NCBI GenBank assembly: GCA_030526445.1
Contig: JAUNCV010000040.1
Location: 1-13,262 of the forward strand
Length of the DNA stretch: 13,262 nt
Direction: 5' to 3'
Source of the DNA: Bacteroidales bacterium
GTDB lineage: Bacteria > Bacteroidota > Bacteroidia > Bacteroidales > UBA3663
Made by a program: the position numbers and the translations under genes. Numbering within the stretch: position 1 is the first letter of the stretch; every line of letters begins with the position of its first letter. The notes below the pieces were generated by a model. The model saw only the letters and a program-made list of their open reading frames with translations, did no database searches and was not told where the DNA came from. Below are positions 7,100-13,262 of this stretch, piece by piece.

Positions 7100-8428
7100 T
7101 CATTTATTATTACCGGTATAAAAGTCCAGAATCTCGAGGTTGAGCAGAGCCGTGAACTTGCTCTGCAAGGTCTCTTGTCGGGCCTTCAGATAGTTATTTT
7201 TTTCGGTCAAAAGATCGAGCATCGACTCAAGACCCACGCCATAGCGCTCGTCCATGATCTCGAGTGTCTGTCGAGCCGACTCTTCACTGGCCACAGCGCT
7301 ACGATAACGTGCCTGAGCAGCCTCAATATCAAGATGTAGCGTAGAAAGTGTGTTCTGCAATTCGAGTCGGGTGTTTTCGGCCTCAAGCTCCTGATTTGCC
7401 AACTGAATCTTGGCCTTATCAACTTGGCTACGGGTCTGACGACGATCATAGATAGGCACCGAAACTGAAAGGCCAATCTGGCTGGTAAGGTGATTTTTCA
7501 CCTGTGTGCCGAAGCCACCGCTCAAGGCATTGCCATTGTTGGTCGAAACGCCGGCATTGAGCGAAACAGTAGGCAAATAGCCGCCCTTGGCAATTTTGAC
7601 CTGCATCTCAGAACTCTTAACCTGCAGTTCGGCGGCACGCAGGTTAGGCAGATTGTTCATAGCCATCTCCTCAACTTCGGTCACCGAAGGAATAAGCTTC
7701 AGCACGTCATCGGAACCAAACGACTGGTAATCGACCCCAAAGTCGGCATCGGGCGATAATTGCAGCAACTGCTTGAGCGAGAGAATATTCTGCGCCTCAC
7801 TGTTTTTAGCCTGCACCAACTGATAGCGGTTCTGCTCCAGCTGGCTCTGCATCTGTGTCACCTCAACCTGACTCACCTTGCCCACTTGCTGGCGAGCCTT
7901 GGCACGCTCCAGTTCTCGTTCGGCAGCAGCCACTATCTCCAGATTGGTGGCAACACTCTCATGCGCATAGAGAATCTGATAATAGGCCTCGATGATGCGA
8001 ACCTGAATATTATTGCTCGTCATCTCTGCTTCGAGTTGTGAAGCTTGCTGCGAGATTTTGCTCTGCTCCAGCTGGCGCCAGTTGGCTCCACCATTATAAA
8101 GCGTAACATTGGCCTGCAAGCCATACGAACCATTGTAGGTAGGATTTTTTGCATTCGTATCGAACGAACCGATGTTTTGCCCCTCAACCTTCTGGAAGTT
8201 GACGCCCTGTTGGGTGTTGAAGGTGAGCGAAGGGAACAATGCCTCACGACTCTGCTTCACATCGACCTCAGCGCTCTCGGTCGAATGTCTCGCCTGCTGT
8301 ATCTGCAGATTGTGCTCAGCAGCATAGCGGGTACAGTCGGCCAAAGTCCAGTTCTGCTCAGCCATCAAGGCAAGAGGCTGAAACAGAAAGAGCAGTAGCG
8401 CAAGGCCTGATTTCATTTTTGCTTTCAT
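7100..8428 (-). CDS. TolC-like outer-membrane efflux protein (OEP family)
   Basis: This 442-residue protein is predicted to form the trimeric outer-membrane duct of the efflux system. It begins with a signal peptide, hydrophobic through residues 8-22, with likely cleavage after LMA at 23. Mature residues WTLADCTRYAAEHNLQIQQA are the usual first OEP helix, corresponding to 'L.eal..Al..N..i'. Two OEP repeats follow, with long Ala/Gln/Glu coiled-coil helices (for example about 150-215 and 345-420) and strand-like segments such as YGLQANVTLYNGG and IGLSVSVPIYDRRQTRSQV. It is the first gene of the efflux operon. The promoter upstream and the 9-base gap to the adaptor gene indicate a single transcript. 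A second Met at residue 5 is a possible alternative start and would leave the signal peptide intact. Confidence 0.93.
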   Translation of the reverse strand: MKAKMKSGLALLLFLFQPLALMAEQNWTLADCTRYAAEHNLQIQQARHSTESAEVDVKQSREALFPSLTFNTQQGVNFQKVEGQNIGSFDTNAKNPTYNGSYGLQANVTLYNGGANWRQLEQSKISQQASQLEAEMTSNNIQVRIIEAYYQILYAHESVATNLEIVAAAERELERAKARQQVGKVSQVEVTQMQSQLEQNRYQLVQAKNSEAQNILSLKQLLQLSPDADFGVDYQSFGSDDVLKLIPSVTEVEEMAMNNLPNLRAAELQVKSSEMQVKIAKGGYLPTVSLNAGVSTNNGNALSGGFGTQVKNHLTSQIGLSVSVPIYDRRQTRSQVDKAKIQLANQELEAENTRLELQNTLSTLHLDIEAAQARYRSAVASEESARQTLEIMDERYGVGLESMLDLLTEKNNYLKARQETLQSKFTALLNLEILDFYTGNNK

Positions 8429-8444
8429 AACTATTATTTAAAAT

Positions 8445-8491
8445 GAGAAATCGGAATTATGCGGCAAAAATACCACATAATCCCGAATCTC
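8445..8491. promoter_or_regulatory. Interrupted palindrome over the efflux promoter (candidate operator)
   Basis: Left arm 8445-8464 and right arm 8473-8491 are imperfect inverted copies. The best core is TCGGAATTATGCGG (8451-8464) against its near-complement CCACATAATCCCGA (8473-8486), with 12 of 14 positions pairing. Outside that, GAGA (8445-8448) pairs with TCTC (8488-8491) after a one-base offset. The 8-base spacer CAAAAATA is the complement of the predicted -7 box. A protein dimer bound here would cover the promoter core, which suggests repression or promoter remodelling (inference). Confidence 0.6.
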
Positions 8492-8496
8492 GGAAA
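8465..8496 (-). promoter_or_regulatory. Predicted promoter of the efflux operon
   Basis: Read on the - strand, TATTTTTG (8465-8472) matches the Bacteroidales -7 consensus TAnnTTTG. A weak -33-like TTTCC (8492-8496) lies about 20 bases upstream of it. Transcription would begin near 8458, about 30 bases before the TolC-like ATG. The -7 box sits exactly at the centre of a long interrupted palindrome, listed separately. Confidence 0.55.
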
Positions 8497-8532
8497 TAAA
8501 TTCAGCCAAAGGCCCGTTTTGTTCAGCAGAAA

Positions 8533-9294
8533 CTACTTACCCACCAAACGATGATTCACAAATGCCGTTACCGCTTCTTTATAATGATCGCCAATAGGCA
8601 GATAGGTTTCGGCATCCATCTTGATGCGCTGGCGGGCAATCTCTTGCACATGACTCATGTTGACAATGAAAGAGCGATGAATGCGCACAAACCTATCAGA
8701 CGGCAGGAGTTCGGCCATGCGAGTTATGCTCATCAGCACCATGTGCGAAAGTCCATCGGACATATAAAGACGCAGATACTCACTCTGAGACTCAACATAG
8801 CGGATGCTTTCAATGCTGATGCGCACTATTCGATAATCGACCTTCAGGAAAAGAATATCGCCCTCAATGCGCTCATCAATAACCTCTTGCCTACTTTCTT
8901 CTGGCATAATGACTTTTTCCTGAGCCCCCTGCTTCAGTTCATACTGTTGCTTCACCTTGGCTGCTGCCTGCTGAAATTCGGGCAAGCCAAACGGTTTGAG
9001 CAGGTAGTCAATAGCATTGACCTTATAACCTTCAATAGCATATTGCGAATAGGCTGTTGTGAAGACCACGATAGGCTGGCTGGAAGAGAGTGTACGCACA
9101 AAGTCGATACCCGAAAGGTCGGGCATATTGATATCGGTAAAAAGCGCATCAATCTGCTCATGCTGTAACACCTGCACGGCCTCGAAAGCATTGGTACAAG
9201 CCGCCACAAGCTCAAAATATGGGGTCATCTCAATCATCTTGCGAAGTTGCATGAGCGCAAGAGGTTCGTCGTCGATAGCAAGAACTCTTATCAT
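8533..9294 (-). CDS. LytTR-family response regulator
   Basis: This 253-residue transcription regulator has an N-terminal receiver domain (1 to about 120). It shows acidic Asp8/Asp9, phosphoacceptor Asp54 in LFTDINMP, Thr79/Thr80 and Lys100-Pro101 in YLLKPF. After a linker (about 120-145), a C-terminal LytTR DNA-binding domain covers about 147-250. It contains the hallmark RFVRIHRSFIVN (201-212) and YVESQSEYLRLY. Such regulators pair with LytS-type kinases; the kinase gene ends 15 bases upstream, so the two are co-transcribed. The stop lies about 100 bases before the efflux operon's first gene on the same strand, with only a weak hairpin between. That operon is the most likely target, either directly or through partial read-through (inference). 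All phosphorylation residues are present. Confidence 0.95.
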   Translation of the reverse strand: MIRVLAIDDEPLALMQLRKMIEMTPYFELVAACTNAFEAVQVLQHEQIDALFTDINMPDLSGIDFVRTLSSSQPIVVFTTAYSQYAIEGYKVNAIDYLLKPFGLPEFQQAAAKVKQQYELKQGAQEKVIMPEESRQEVIDERIEGDILFLKVDYRIVRISIESIRYVESQSEYLRLYMSDGLSHMVLMSITRMAELLPSDRFVRIHRSFIVNMSHVQEIARQRIKMDAETYLPIGDHYKEAVTAFVNHRLVGK

Positions 9295-9309
9295 AGTTCG
9301 AAAAGGAAA

Positions 9310-10365
9310 TTAATAAGGCAAAATCAATTCGATGCAATACTGGGCAGCATCATCTGCATCGATGTTCAAAGAATAGTTATCACCATACTGAAGTTCAAGG
9401 CGTTTGCGCACATTATCAAGGCCAATGCCATGCTGTTTATCGGGCGATTCCTGACCGACTGCATGACGACTGTTGTGACATCTGAAACAGATTTTCTTCG
9501 ACTGAGAATCGACCGCCAACTGCACATCGATAAACGAATCCTCACAATAACTCACACCATGCTTGAAGGCATTTTCGACAAAAGTAGGCAACAGCAAAGG
9601 CAGAATGCGAGCCTCGGCAGGCAACGTCTCGGGCACCGAATAGGTGATGCGCACCTTGTCACTATAACGCAACCGCATGAGCGAGATATACTGCTGCAAG
9701 AAAGCCATCTCCTTATCGAGTGTTACTAAACTGCCATTGCCCTCATAAAGCGCATAGCGCATCATGCCCGAAAGCTCAACAATGGCACGCTGTGCCCGCT
9801 CCTTATCCACATCGATGAGTACATGAATATTGTTCAAAGTATTCATGAAAAAGTGTGGATTTATCTGATAACGAAGATGCTCCAGTTCCTGTTTCAGATT
9901 CTGCTTTTCGAGCAAAAGCAGACGCTGACGCATGTTTTGCCCATTGAACCAAGCTGCCACTCCCAAATCGACACCCAACATCAGCAAAGCAATGACCAGA
10001 CGCGCCATATCGGGCGGAGGAAGCAGGAATGGATGTTCCAGCGCTATGTTGGGCACATTGGCAGGCGGTATGGGAGAAACCCACTTCAGATAACCCACAA
10101 AGAGCAACAATGTGGCTAAAATACTGACCACATAGAGCCCAATTCTCTTCTTCACAACCAGTTTGGGCAAAAGCACAAAATGATGAAACAGAAAAACAAG
10201 GAGGAAAGCAGTGTCATAGCCCCACATCATTCCCACCTCTTTCCACTCAAACGGCTGCTCGATAGCCAACATGGCATAATACATATACAGAGGTGACGAT
10301 GCATAGATAAGCATCCATGCCACAGCCAGCAACACCCATTCTATTTTGCGCGAAGAAAAATGCAT
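9310..10365 (-). CDS. LytS-type (His_kinase PF06580-like) sensor histidine kinase
   Basis: I chose the ATG at 10365 (351 residues) over an in-frame start 40 codons further upstream. The shorter form begins just before the first membrane helix, and a TAnnTTTG promoter box lies about 24 bases before it, inside the longer form. Four membrane helices are visible, near 11-31, 50-67, 75-95 and 119-140. No extracytoplasmic sensor domain is present beyond short loops, one of them Pro-rich (97-118). A coiled coil (about 145-166) leads to the phosphoacceptor His171 in YQINPHFFMNTLNNI. The ATPase domain follows, with Asn265 in VENAFKHG and the glycine box GIGLDNVRKRL (313-323). The kinase probably senses a membrane or cell-envelope state and phosphorylates the response regulator encoded 15 bases downstream. 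Confidence 0.94.
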   Translation of the reverse strand: MHFSSRKIEWVLLAVAWMLIYASSPLYMYYAMLAIEQPFEWKEVGMMWGYDTAFLLVFLFHHFVLLPKLVVKKRIGLYVVSILATLLLFVGYLKWVSPIPPANVPNIALEHPFLLPPPDMARLVIALLMLGVDLGVAAWFNGQNMRQRLLLLEKQNLKQELEHLRYQINPHFFMNTLNNIHVLIDVDKERAQRAIVELSGMMRYALYEGNGSLVTLDKEMAFLQQYISLMRLRYSDKVRITYSVPETLPAEARILPLLLPTFVENAFKHGVSYCEDSFIDVQLAVDSQSKKICFRCHNSRHAVGQESPDKQHGIGLDNVRKRLELQYGDNYSLNIDADDAAQYCIELILPY

Positions 10366-10388
10366 TGTTCTTTGGTTTTTAGGTTGCA

Positions 10389-10415
10389 CAAATATAGAGG
10401 AGTTTTTACACACAA
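10389..10415 (-). promoter_or_regulatory. Predicted promoter of the two-component operon
   Basis: On the - strand TATATTTG (10389-10396) is a perfect match to the Bacteroidales -7 consensus TAnnTTTG. The nearest TTG (10413-10415) is 16 bases upstream, closer than the usual 19-21, so the -33 element is weak. Transcription would begin near 10382, giving a leader of about 17 bases before the kinase ATG at 10365. Confidence 0.55.
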
Positions 10416-10491
10416 GCTCTATTCGCTCAGAATATTCTGCATATTCAGCTGCATTATAGGTTATTTTGAAACACCACTCTTGCAAATTTCC

Positions 10492-10523
10492 TTGCTCACA
10501 GATACAAACGCTGTTTATTTTTG
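10492..10523 (+). promoter_or_regulatory. Candidate distal + strand promoter
   Basis: TTG (10492-10494), a 21-base spacer and TATTTTTG (10516-10523) match the Bacteroidales consensus TTG-N19-21-TAnnTTTG well. Transcription would begin near 10530, about 195 bases before the ATP-grasp ATG. It would produce either a long leader for that operon or a short separate RNA. Confidence 0.45.
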
Positions 10524-10550
10524 CAATACTTGCCCATTAAGTCTCAACAA

Positions 10551-10566
10551 GATATATAAATATATC
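10551..10566. repeat. AT-rich palindrome
   Basis: GATATAT (10551-10557) and ATATATC (10560-10566) are perfect inverted copies around AA. With few GC pairs it would be a weak hairpin, but it could serve as a protein-binding dyad. It lies within the predicted leader of the distal promoter. Confidence 0.5.
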
Positions 10567-10619
10567 AAAATGCTCTTTAAAAGTCACAAAATACCATCAT
10601 ATTGACAATATTTTAAATA

Positions 10620-10647
10620 TTTAAACTTTCTTTTTGTAAAGTTTAAA
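10620..10647. promoter_or_regulatory. Perfect 10-bp dyad over the ATP-grasp operon promoter
   Basis: TTTAAACTTT (10620-10629) and AAAGTTTAAA (10638-10647) are perfect inverted repeats separated by CTTTTTGT. The spacer contains the TTG (10634-10636) that serves as the predicted -33 element of the proximal promoter. A bound regulator would compete with RNA polymerase (inference). Confidence 0.55.
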
Positions 10648-10666
10648 CACATTTTACATATCTTTG
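10634..10666 (+). promoter_or_regulatory. Predicted proximal promoter of the ATP-grasp operon
   Basis: TATCTTTG (10659-10666) fits TAnnTTTG exactly, and TTG (10634-10636) lies 22 bases upstream, close to the usual 19-21. Transcription would begin near 10673, giving a leader of about 50 bases. An AAGG-containing stretch (TAAGGTA, 10711-10717) precedes the ATG at 10724 at ribosome-binding distance. Confidence 0.6.
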
Positions 10667-10723
10667 TGCCATCATCTTTTGCATAATAAAGAGTAATTGA
10701 CTATATATATTAAGGTATCGTGT

Positions 10724-12040
10724 ATGAAAGATTTATTGAAAAGCCGTAAAAGCGTTAACGATTGGATGGAACGCTATGGAGTTCGTTTTGGTGTGTATAA
10801 AAACGGTGTCTTTAACGAACAGTTGTTTCCTTTTGATGCCATCCCTCGACAGATTCCTGCCGATGAATGGGCCATGCTCGAGAAAGGCTTGATACAGCGT
10901 GTCAAGGCGCTGAACATGTTCCTTTACGACATTTATCACGACAAAAAGATTGTGGAAGACGGCATTGTTCCCAAGGAATTTACTTACGAAAGTAAGGGCT
11001 ATATGCCTGAGTGCGAAGGAATCACCCCTACTCATAACATCTACGCCCACATTGCAGGCATAGATTTGGTACAGGCACAAGATGGCCGATGGCTGATTCT
11101 GGAGGACAACTTGCGCATTCCATCTGGCGCATCGTACCCCATGATAGCGCGCAAGGTAACCCGCAAAGCCGCCCCTCAGGCCTTCCGCGATCACAAGGTT
11201 CATGACAATCGCAACTATGGCGAGATGCTTCGCGAAATGATGGATTATATCAACGGCGGACGAGGCATCAACGTAATCCTCACCCCTGGTCGCTACAACT
11301 CAGCCTTCTTCGAACACTCCTTCCTTGCCGAACAGACTGGTGCAGTTCTGGCTTTCCCAGGCGATATGGTTGTTGAGGGCGAAAATGTCTATTACTTAGG
11401 CATCAATGGCCGAAAAGAGCGCGTTGGCGCTATCTACCGTCGTGTGAGCGATGAATATCTTGATCCGCTTGCTTTCGAACCTACATCACTTCTTGGCGTG
11501 CCAAACTTGATGGAGGCTTATCGCGCAGGCCATGTAGGTGTCATCAATGCCTTGGGCAATGGTGTTGCCGATGACAAAGGCATCTATTACTTTGTACCCA
11601 AGATGATTAAGTATTATCTGAAAGAGGAGCCTATCCTGCAGAATGCACCCACCTACCTGCCATTCTTCAAAGAGGATTTCGAATATATTATTAACAATGT
11701 AGAGAAACTTGTAATCAAAGATGTGGCCGAAGCCGGCGGCTATGGTGTAATGTTCGGCCGAGACATGAGTCCCGAAAAACTGGAAGAGGTAAAGAAACTC
11801 ATCATCGAAGAGCCTCGCCGCTGGATTGCTCAGGAAGTTGTAGATTTCATTGACCTCGACATCATTGACGAAGAGGGCAAACCTTCGCCTCGCAAATGTG
11901 ACCTGCGCGCCTTTGTCATCAGCGGCAAAGAGACCAAAGTGTGGAAATCGGGCCTGACTCGCTTCTCGCGCAATCCAAACTCTTTTGTAGTCAACTCTTC
12001 ACAGGGTGGCGGCTTCAAAGACACCTGGGTTATGGAATAA
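10724..12040 (+). CDS. Circularly permuted ATP-grasp protein (CPAT; DUF404/DUF407 type)
   Basis: This 438-residue protein belongs to the circularly permuted ATP-grasp family, predicted to form amide or peptide bonds using ATP. Conserved blocks are visible: YHDKKIVEDGIVP (71-83), DGRWLILEDNLRIPSGASYPM (120-140) with acidic Glu127-Asp128-Asn129, KDVAEAGGYGVMFGRDMSPE (332-351, a glycine-rich nucleotide-binding loop), KCDLRAFVISG (391-401) and the terminal NSSQGGGFKDTWV (424-436). I chose the ATG at 10724; an in-frame TTG nine codons upstream has no sequence support. There is no signal peptide or membrane helix, so it should be cytoplasmic. The alpha-E gene begins 31 bases later and the transglutaminase gene follows with overlap. 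Comparative genomics has linked this trio to synthesis or modification of an unknown peptide-like product. Substrates cannot be deduced here. Confidence 0.92.
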   Translation: MKDLLKSRKSVNDWMERYGVRFGVYKNGVFNEQLFPFDAIPRQIPADEWAMLEKGLIQRVKALNMFLYDIYHDKKIVEDGIVPKEFTYESKGYMPECEGITPTHNIYAHIAGIDLVQAQDGRWLILEDNLRIPSGASYPMIARKVTRKAAPQAFRDHKVHDNRNYGEMLREMMDYINGGRGINVILTPGRYNSAFFEHSFLAEQTGAVLAFPGDMVVEGENVYYLGINGRKERVGAIYRRVSDEYLDPLAFEPTSLLGVPNLMEAYRAGHVGVINALGNGVADDKGIYYFVPKMIKYYLKEEPILQNAPTYLPFFKEDFEYIINNVEKLVIKDVAEAGGYGVMFGRDMSPEKLEEVKKLIIEEPRRWIAQEVVDFIDLDIIDEEGKPSPRKCDLRAFVISGKETKVWKSGLTRFSRNPNSFVVNSSQGGGFKDTWVME

Positions 12041-12071
12041 CAAAAACAAGTGAAATAAAAAAGAAAAATAT

Positions 12072-12776
12072 ATGAGCAACATACTGAATGCAGCCGCAGC
12101 CAACCGACTGTTTTGGTTGGGACGATATGCCGAACGAGGCTACCTTTTCCTGCACTTGATGCGCAAAGCATACGACGAAGTGCTTGATGTGCCAGAGGGA
12201 GAAACTCCGATCTATTCGGAGTTCCTCAAGAAACTCGACATCTATACCGATGGCGAACTTGACACCTCCTTCCACATCATGGACCAGCTTTATAACCCGA
12301 ATACACCAACTTCACTACGATCGATCATTGAATGTATGATGGACAATGCCATTGTGCATCGAACAGAAATCACCACAGAATCATTCTCTTACATAGAAAT
12401 ATGTCGTGATATGATTCGCAAGTTCTCTATTGAGCACGAGAGTAACATCACAGAACTGCAGCCCATCACCGATGCCTTACTGGCCTTCTGGGGCTCGATT
12501 GGCGAGCGTGTGTATGGCGACAGACGCAACTATCTGATGCTTGGCAAACTGATTGAGCACATCGATATGAACATTCGCTTCGACTATAAATACTATCGCA
12601 TCACAGAGGCAATGACTATCCTCGAAAAAACAATAGCCGATAACTGGCAACTTGTTGACCGACAGATATATGCCAAGCTTCTTTCTGCTCTTGAAGAAAA
12701 AGAGGCTTATGAGCGTCACGACGAACAGTTAAAGAACAAATTACTGAAATATCTCAACATGCTTGTAATCATCTGA
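12072..12776 (+). CDS. Alpha-E (DUF403) domain protein, short form
   Basis: This 234-residue, mostly helical protein matches the alpha-E family that accompanies CPAT ATP-grasp proteins. The hallmark ANRLFWLGRYAERGY (10-24) contains the Arg and Glu of the first repeat. A second related block, FWGSIGERVYGDRRNYLMLG (139-158) followed by KLIEHIDMNIR, looks like the second repeat. In that block the usual GR.LER is changed to GKLIEH. Most family members I know are about 300 residues, so this one is short; the missing part seems to be linker and C-terminal helices. The stop and the next gene's ATG share one base (TGATG), a sign of translational coupling. The biochemical role is unknown. Family-level proposals are a scaffold or partner of the ATP-grasp enzyme and transglutaminase. 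No signal peptide is present. Confidence 0.88.
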   Translation: MSNILNAAAANRLFWLGRYAERGYLFLHLMRKAYDEVLDVPEGETPIYSEFLKKLDIYTDGELDTSFHIMDQLYNPNTPTSLRSIIECMMDNAIVHRTEITTESFSYIEICRDMIRKFSIEHESNITELQPITDALLAFWGSIGERVYGDRRNYLMLGKLIEHIDMNIRFDYKYYRITEAMTILEKTIADNWQLVDRQIYAKLLSALEEKEAYERHDEQLKNKLLKYLNMLVII

Positions 12777-13262
12777 TGAAGATTTACTTTTATAAGTATA
12801 TCACAGACTCTTCTTTTGCACCAGCCATCATAAGACATGCCTTTAAGCTGAGAGCCACTGCCTGCAACAACGAAATACAGCACGTAGTGGAGCCTCGGCT
12901 TGAAGTGTTTGCTTCGGTTGGTAGCCAAACGAATCTTTCGGTCCCTGTCTTCAGCCAGGAAGATGGGCTCGGAAACCAAGTGCAATGGGGCTTCATCGCT
13001 GAGCCTCACGATTGCTTCAGATTCGTCTCGTCGGGTCAGGTTGTACAAAGTCTGCCCTATAGGCTCAACGCACAACCCGAACTATTTTATCTGGCACCCA
13101 CATCACTCACCAATTACACAAAACTCATGAGGCAGTTGGCCAATGCCTGCTCCACACCAGAAGATGTGATGCATGCCGTACACAACCTCATTATCTACAC
13201 CCCCTGTCACACGACCGTCAGCACAACTGCGCAAGAAGTTTGGAATGACCCCCGAGGCGTGT
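12776..13262 (+). CDS. Transglutaminase-like cysteine peptidase-fold protein, 3'-truncated by the window edge
   Basis: The frame from the ATG at 12776 is open for 162 codons to the window end. It starts MKIYFYKYITDSSFAPAI and contains the N-terminal beta domain typical of bacterial transglutaminase-like proteins (Bact_transglu_N type). That includes FKLRATACNNEIQHVVEPRL and SQEDGLGNQVQWGF, matching the family pattern of a conserved 'P...D.fGN' strand. The visible part ends TTVSTTAQEVWNDPRGV, which normally leads directly into the catalytic G-V/T-C-Q-D-F/Y-A-H motif. The nucleophile is therefore just beyond the window and cannot be verified. It overlaps the alpha-E stop by one base, completing the CPAT / alpha-E / transglutaminase operon. 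Such proteins may act as peptidases, amidases or cross-linkers; no signal peptide is obvious. Confidence 0.88.
   Translation, partial: MKIYFYKYITDSSFAPAIIRHAFKLRATACNNEIQHVVEPRLEVFASVGSQTNLSVPVFSQEDGLGNQVQWGFIAEPHDCFRFVSSGQVVQSLPYRLNAQPELFYLAPTSLTNYTKLMRQLANACSTPEDVMHAVHNLIIYTPCHTTVSTTAQEVWNDPRGV

Larger units (their letters stand above)
10366..10723. other. Divergent AT-rich intergenic region between two operons
   Basis: This 358-base gap separates the kinase gene (- strand) from the ATP-grasp gene (+ strand). I see no convincing protein gene and no tRNA. It holds the kinase promoter near its left end, two + strand promoter candidates, an AT-rich palindrome and a perfect 10-bp dyad; each is listed separately. 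An 11-codon reading frame from the ATG at 10570 has no support and is probably chance. Confidence 0.7.

Noticed and set aside
8503..8520. Possible terminator after the response regulator (GCC/GGC hairpin)
   Set aside because: Only about three base pairs with a three-base loop and no proper T run; too weak to annotate.
10366..10485. Upstream start extending the histidine kinase by 40 residues
   Set aside because: The extension overlaps the predicted promoter, is not membrane-like, and places non-family sequence before the first helix; the ATG at 10365 fits better.
10570..10605. Eleven-codon reading frame in the divergent intergenic region
   Set aside because: It is very short, has no clear ribosome-binding context and no recognisable sequence; a chance frame is more likely.

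Overview
The window looks like chromosome from a Bacteroidales bacterium, most likely Prevotella/Segatella. Three things point there: A-rich translation starts without clear Shine-Dalgarno sequences, promoter elements of the Bacteroidales type (TTG ... TAnnTTTG), and a symporter / GH43 / GH67 xylan-utilisation gene order that resembles Prevotella xyn clusters. No rRNA, tRNA, CRISPR array or insertion sequence was found. The genus is an inference from gene content; I could not run a search.

Region 1 (1-3850, + strand) is the end of a glucuronoxylan-use operon. It holds the 3' part of a GPH-family sugar symporter, a cytoplasmic GH43 beta-xylosidase/arabinofuranosidase, an intergenic hairpin, and a GH67 alpha-glucuronidase lipoprotein. 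The GH67 protein keeps all three catalytic carboxylates but lacks the usual N-terminal domain. The likely flow is removal of (methyl)glucuronic acid outside the cytoplasm, import of the oligosaccharide, then cytoplasmic hydrolysis. A bidirectional terminator and a perfect 24-bp palindrome separate this operon from the convergent genes that follow.

Region 2 (3923-8428, - strand) is a tripartite efflux operon, in transcription order TolC-like outer-membrane factor, MacA-like adaptor lipoprotein, MacB-type ATPase and MacB/FtsX-type permease. Its promoter has an unusual feature: a long interrupted palindrome whose 8-bp centre is exactly the predicted -7 box.

Region 3 (8533-10365, - strand) is a LytS/LytTR-type two-component system directly upstream of the efflux operon and on the same strand. 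It is a natural candidate regulator of that operon.

Region 4 (10366-10723) is a divergent, AT-rich intergenic region. It contains promoters for both flanking operons and several perfect inverted repeats.

Region 5 (10724-window end, + strand) is a three-gene operon: a circularly permuted ATP-grasp protein, a short alpha-E (DUF403) protein and a transglutaminase-like protein cut by the window edge. This trio is widely conserved, and comparative genomics predicts an amide/peptide ligase and peptidase-like system. Its substrate and product are unknown to me, which makes it the most interesting element here.
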